From the NCBI GenBank assembly GCA_937879825.1, contig CALFMQ010000367.1:1-9021 (forward strand): a stretch of 9,021 nt of DNA, in the 5' to 3' direction. This DNA is from an uncultured Phycisphaerales bacterium. GTDB taxonomy: Bacteria > Planctomycetota > Phycisphaerae > Phycisphaerales > UBA1924. A program made the position numbers and the translations under genes. The stretch's first letter is position 1. Every line of letters begins with the position of its first letter. The notes beneath the pieces were generated by a model that saw only the letters and a program-made list of their open reading frames with translations, was not told where the DNA came from and searched no databases. Below, piece after piece: positions 7,014 to 9,021 of the stretch.

Positions 7014-7022
7014 GGTCCGATT

Positions 7023-7027
7023 TCCTC
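7023..7027 (-). promoter_or_regulatory. Shine-Dalgarno site deciding the start at 7013
   Basis: GAGGA on the minus strand lies 9 bases before the ATG at 7013. It overlaps codons that would be translated if the GTG at 7037 were used, so it argues for the shorter product, which begins with the signal peptide. Confidence 0.55.
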
Positions 7028-7046
7028 GCTCATCCACGTCCGCTTC

Positions 7047-7052
7047 AGTCTA
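7047..7052 (-). promoter_or_regulatory. Possible -10 box for the duplicated-domain gene
   Basis: TAGACT on the minus strand matches four of six bases of TATAAT and sits 33 bases before the ATG at 7013. That would give a leader of about 27 bases containing the GAGGA site. No recognisable -35 box is present at 16-18 bases upstream, so this is weak. Confidence 0.25.
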
Positions 7053-7099
7053 GGACATCGGCCCGCGCCGCCCGATCCCACCAAACCACTCTCTATGAG

Positions 7100-7128
7100 T
7101 CGACACCCCTCCACCCCCATGCCATAAT
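7100..7128 (+). promoter_or_regulatory. Sigma70-type promoter for tRNA-Cys
   Basis: TCGACA (7100-7105) matches the -35 consensus TTGACA at five of six bases. CATAAT (7123-7128) matches the -10 consensus TATAAT at five of six. The spacer is exactly 17 bases. Transcription would start near 7135, leaving a leader of about 24 bases before the mature tRNA 5' end at 7159. It is the best-matched promoter in the window. Confidence 0.65.
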
Positions 7129-7158
7129 CCCCCTCCCAACCCGCCGCGTGCGGGCACC

Positions 7159-7232
7159 GGGCGCGTACCCAAGTGGTCCAAGGGAACGGATTGCAAATCC
7201 GTCATTCGTGGGTTCGAATCCCACCGCGCCCT
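7159..7232 (+). tRNA. tRNA-Cys (GCA anticodon)
   Basis: The cloverleaf folds completely. The acceptor stem is GGGCGCG (7159-7165) with CGCGCCC (7225-7231). The D stem is CCC (7168-7170) with GGG (7182-7184). The anticodon stem is ACGGA (7186-7190) with TCCGT (7198-7202), and the loop TTGCAAA places GCA at 7193-7195. The T stem is GTGGG (7208-7212) with CCCAC (7220-7224) around TTCGAAT. The discriminator base is T (7232), as expected for tRNA-Cys. The 3' CCA is not encoded (CTC follows), so it must be added after transcription. Confidence 0.97.
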
Positions 7233-7240
7233 CTTCCCTT

Positions 7241-7266
7241 CCTCCCCCGCCGCCAGCGAGGGGAGG
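7241..7266. terminator. Hairpin between tRNA-Cys and the converging lipoprotein gene
   Basis: CCTCCCC (7241-7247) and GGGGAGG (7260-7266) form a perfect 7-bp GC-rich stem with a 12-base loop. It starts 8 bases after the tRNA and lies 38 bases past the end of the minus-strand lipoprotein gene, so it could stop transcripts from both sides. No T-run follows on either strand. Confidence 0.4.
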
Positions 7267-7303
7267 CGTCATGCCAAGGGCACAACGGAGGGGAAACCCT
7301 TCC

Positions 7304-8029
7304 CTAATCCACGCGCCGGACCTCACGCACCGTCTGCTCCGCCGGCAATCCCAGCACGGATACCGACTCCTCCGCTTGCCGCGCGATCAACCCCTCTCCA
7401 TCCGCGTACCACTTCCGCGTCACATTCATGACGCTCGCGCCCGGGAAACTCGCCTCGAGCCGCTCAACAAACGAAGCCCCCTCGACCGCGCCGCCACCCG
7501 CCAGCTCAACCGACGAAACGCCCGCGTACTCGAGCGTGTAGGCCGCCGAGCCGCGGCTCTTGATCTTCGTCGGGTCATCCATCGGGCGCACCACCATCAT
7601 CAACTTCTGCTCGATCGTGAACCCCGCCTCCGCGCGCATGGGCATCAGCACCATCGGCGGCCGAAACTCCGTGATCGTCTCGCGCTCGTGGTTCGTAATC
7701 CGGCTCAGCACAACACCCGACTCCGTCACCTCGATCTCACTCGTCGAGAACCCCTTGTCCCCCGCACGCTCCGTCACCACGAACGCACGCTCGCCGCGCC
7801 GCTCCGTCGTGATCGTCACGCCCTCGCCCGAGTCGGTCTCATACGAGCGCGTCATCGCCCCATCACCGAACAACTCGGGCATCATCCGCTCACCCGTCAC
7901 CGTCGGCGCCGAACGCCCCGAAGCGCCGCCCGCCCACGAAGGCGCTTCCACCGGTTCCCCGTGCCCCGCGCATCCCGCCAACATCGCCGCGATCACCGCG
8001 GCACAGCCCCATCTCGCTCGACTGATCAT
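7304..8029 (-). CDS. Lipoprotein of unknown function
   Basis: The 241-residue product begins with a lipoprotein signal peptide (MISRARWGCAAVIAAMLAGC). The lipobox LAGC has the lipidated cysteine at residue 20, so the mature protein should be anchored to a membrane by signal peptidase II processing. The rest is soluble, rich in beta-prone segments and charged residues, and has no repeats or catalytic motif I can name. The ATG at 8029 is fixed by the signal peptide. The upstream context is unusual: TAGGAT ends 6 bases before the ATG, so the message could be leaderless. A GGGAG just before the ATG is too close to be a normal ribosome-binding site. The gene diverges from another lipoprotein gene across 39 bases, and the pair may be co-regulated. 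Confidence 0.85.
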   Translation of the reverse strand: MISRARWGCAAVIAAMLAGCAGHGEPVEAPSWAGGASGRSAPTVTGERMMPELFGDGAMTRSYETDSGEGVTITTERRGERAFVVTERAGDKGFSTSEIEVTESGVVLSRITNHERETITEFRPPMVLMPMRAEAGFTIEQKLMMVVRPMDDPTKIKSRGSAAYTLEYAGVSSVELAGGGAVEGASFVERLEASFPGASVMNVTRKWYADGEGLIARQAEESVSVLGLPAEQTVREVRRVD

Positions 8030-8035
8030 GCTCCC

Positions 8036-8041
8036 ATCCTA
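8036..8041 (-). promoter_or_regulatory. Possible -10 box, leaderless start of the minus-strand lipoprotein
   Basis: TAGGAT on the minus strand matches four of six bases of TATAAT, including TA at the start and AT at the end. It ends exactly 6 bases before the ATG at 8029, which would put the transcription start at or next to the start codon. No -35 box is evident. Confidence 0.3.
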
Positions 8042-8056
8042 TCGCCCTCCCACCGA

Positions 8057-8062
8057 TATACT
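8057..8062 (+). promoter_or_regulatory. Possible -10 box, leaderless start of the HEAT-like lipoprotein
   Basis: TATACT matches TATAAT at five of six bases and ends exactly 6 bases before the ATG at 8069. Transcription would start at or beside the start codon. This fits the absence of any Shine-Dalgarno sequence. A clear -35 box is not visible. Confidence 0.45.
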
Positions 8063-8068
8063 CCGCAG

Positions 8069-8938
8069 ATGCCCACGCGACCCCGTGCCGTCTTGCTCGC
8101 CGCATCGTGCGCAATCGCCGCACTCACCGGATGCACCGACCTCGGACAACACGGCTTCGGCGGCGCCGCCGCGACGCGCGACGCCAACTCCGTCCTCTCC
8201 ATCGTCACCGGCCCCTCGCCGCAGGAAGCCGCAGCGTGGATGATCGACGCCTACGATGCCGACAAGCGCTACCGAGGCACGCTCCTCATCGCCAACGCGC
8301 CGTGGGGCGGCGGGCCGCAGTACCTCTCCATCTACCGCGCCAAACTCAACCCCGAAATGAAGCACGAGTCCGGGCTCTCCCTCTACGACGAAGACCCGCT
8401 GGGCCGCGCCGCCGCCGTCCGAGGTCTCGCCCTCCACGGCTCGCCCGAAGATGTCCCCGTCATCGTCACACAGATCAAATCCGAGAACGAACACCTCCGA
8501 TGGGAATGCGTCCGCGCACTCCAAAGACTCCACAACCCCGTCGCGATCCGGCCCCTCCTCACGTGCCTCGATGAGAGCGAAGAGGACAACCCAGACATCC
8601 GCGCCGACGCCGCAACAGCGCTGGGCCAGTACGCCGAGAACCGTGTCCTCGACGGCCTCTTCGCCGCGCTCAACGACCGCGATCTCGCCGTCAATACCGC
8701 GGCTCTCAACTCCCTCCGCACGCTCACCGGCCAGGACCTCGGCTTCAACCGGCGCCAATGGGTCGTCTGGGCCGGCCAGACCGAAGCCCACTTCGCCGGC
8801 CGCACGCCCTACGAATACCCCGTCTTCCACCGCGATCCCGGCATCCTCGAAGTCATCGTCCCCTGGATGCACGTGCCCAACGAAGTGGCAGCCGCACCGG
8901 TCGGGATGACAGCGCAGTCCGCCGACACCGGATCCTGA
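8069..8938 (+). CDS. Lipoprotein with HEAT-like repeats
   Basis: The 289-residue product begins with a lipoprotein signal peptide whose lipobox LTGC places the lipidated cysteine at residue 22. After a variable segment, residues about 108-222 look like tandem HEAT-type helical repeats. The units are at about 110-136 (GRAAAVRGLALHGSPEDVP), 139-167 (LRWECVRALQRLHNPVAIRP), 174-201 (IRADAATALGQYAENRVLDG) and 203-222 (LAVNTAALNSLRTLTGQD). Such repeats usually form protein-binding solenoids, so an envelope-anchored binding or scaffold role is inferred. The C-terminal part (about 225-270) has several tryptophans and no known motif. The ATG at 8069 is fixed by the signal peptide. There is no Shine-Dalgarno site, and a TATACT box lies only 6 bases upstream. 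The reading frame stays open far upstream, but that part lacks coding character. Confidence 0.88.
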   Translation: MPTRPRAVLLAASCAIAALTGCTDLGQHGFGGAAATRDANSVLSIVTGPSPQEAAAWMIDAYDADKRYRGTLLIANAPWGGGPQYLSIYRAKLNPEMKHESGLSLYDEDPLGRAAAVRGLALHGSPEDVPVIVTQIKSENEHLRWECVRALQRLHNPVAIRPLLTCLDESEEDNPDIRADAATALGQYAENRVLDGLFAALNDRDLAVNTAALNSLRTLTGQDLGFNRRQWVVWAGQTEAHFAGRTPYEYPVFHRDPGILEVIVPWMHVPNEVAAAPVGMTAQSADTGS

Positions 8939-8945
8939 TCCTTTT
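8930..8945 (+). terminator. Weak hairpin and T-run overlapping the stop codon
   Basis: GGAT (8930-8933) pairs with ATCC (8938-8941) around a 4-base loop and is followed directly by TTTT (8942-8945). The stem has only four pairs, so any termination of the HEAT-like lipoprotein transcript would be inefficient. Confidence 0.25.
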
Positions 8946-8992
8946 CCCGCAATCAACTGTCGCGACGCCCCCCGCCGTCCGATAGACGCGCC

Positions 8993-9021
8993 ATGCGCGC
9001 ACTCCGCTACCGACCCGACAC
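8993..9021 (+). CDS. Start of a gene cut by the window edge
   Basis: An ATG at 8993 opens a frame reading MRALRYRPD before the window ends. It is same-strand with, and 54 bases after, the HEAT-like lipoprotein. No Shine-Dalgarno site precedes it. Ten codons are too few to name a product; the call rests on position and on the lack of any other gene in this tail. Confidence 0.4.

Noticed and set aside
7229..7266. A possible third copy of the two-hairpin repeat
   Set aside because: CCCTCTTCCCTT matches copy 2 at 11 of 12 bases and a CT/GA hairpin follows, but part of the match is the tRNA 3' end, and the second hairpin and GGTGAGGGG box are missing.
7159..7303. tRNA-Cys as an integration site for a mobile element
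   Set aside because: There is no integrase nearby and no repeated copy of the tRNA 3' end in the window.
6272..8068. The upstream open extension of the HEAT-like lipoprotein frame
   Set aside because: It runs antisense through the duplicated-domain gene and across the tRNA and the other lipoprotein gene, with Pro/Arg/Ser-rich composition. The lipoprotein signal peptide starts at 8069.

Overview
The window is high-GC bacterial DNA with dense short-gapped genes, frequent C or G in third codon positions and weak Shine-Dalgarno signals. The gene content fits a planctomycete, possibly of the Phycisphaerae: an HDOD-domain histidine kinase, a receiver protein with an N-terminal excisionase/MerR-like helix-turn-helix, secreted GRNY-motif proteins and small lipoproteins. 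That assignment is inference from gene style, because no rRNA or marker comparison was possible.

Layout from left to right. (1) Bases 1-137 hold a two-hairpin repeat element and the leader of der. (2) Bases 138-1700 (+) encode the ribosome-assembly GTPase Der (EngA), with an acidic tail. (3) Bases 1701-1772 hold a second copy of the two-hairpin element, lying between der and the converging operon. (4) Bases 1773-5875 (-) are a three-gene signalling operon. In transcription order it encodes an HTH-receiver response regulator, an HDOD-GAF-histidine kinase, and a receiver-like protein with a GAF-like C-terminus. The third protein lacks the receiver's acidic pocket and switch lysine. (5) Bases 5876-6071 are non-coding, with three spaced GTTGSCG direct repeats and a small hairpin. 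(6) Bases 6072-7013 (-) encode an exported protein built from two copies of one domain. (7) Bases 7014-7303 carry a good sigma70-type promoter, a tRNA-Cys(GCA) and a hairpin. (8) Bases 7304-8029 (-) and 8069-8938 (+) encode two divergent lipoproteins only 39 bases apart; the second has HEAT-like repeats. (9) A new + strand gene probably begins at 8993 and runs off the window.

The likely functional unit is the signalling operon. The kinase should autophosphorylate at a conserved histidine and pass phosphate to the HTH-receiver protein. The third protein, which cannot work as a normal receiver, may tune or scaffold the pair. Der and tRNA-Cys are housekeeping genes. The lipoproteins and the duplicated-domain protein are envelope-targeted and of unknown function. 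I see no transposase, integrase, CRISPR array or toxin-antitoxin pair.
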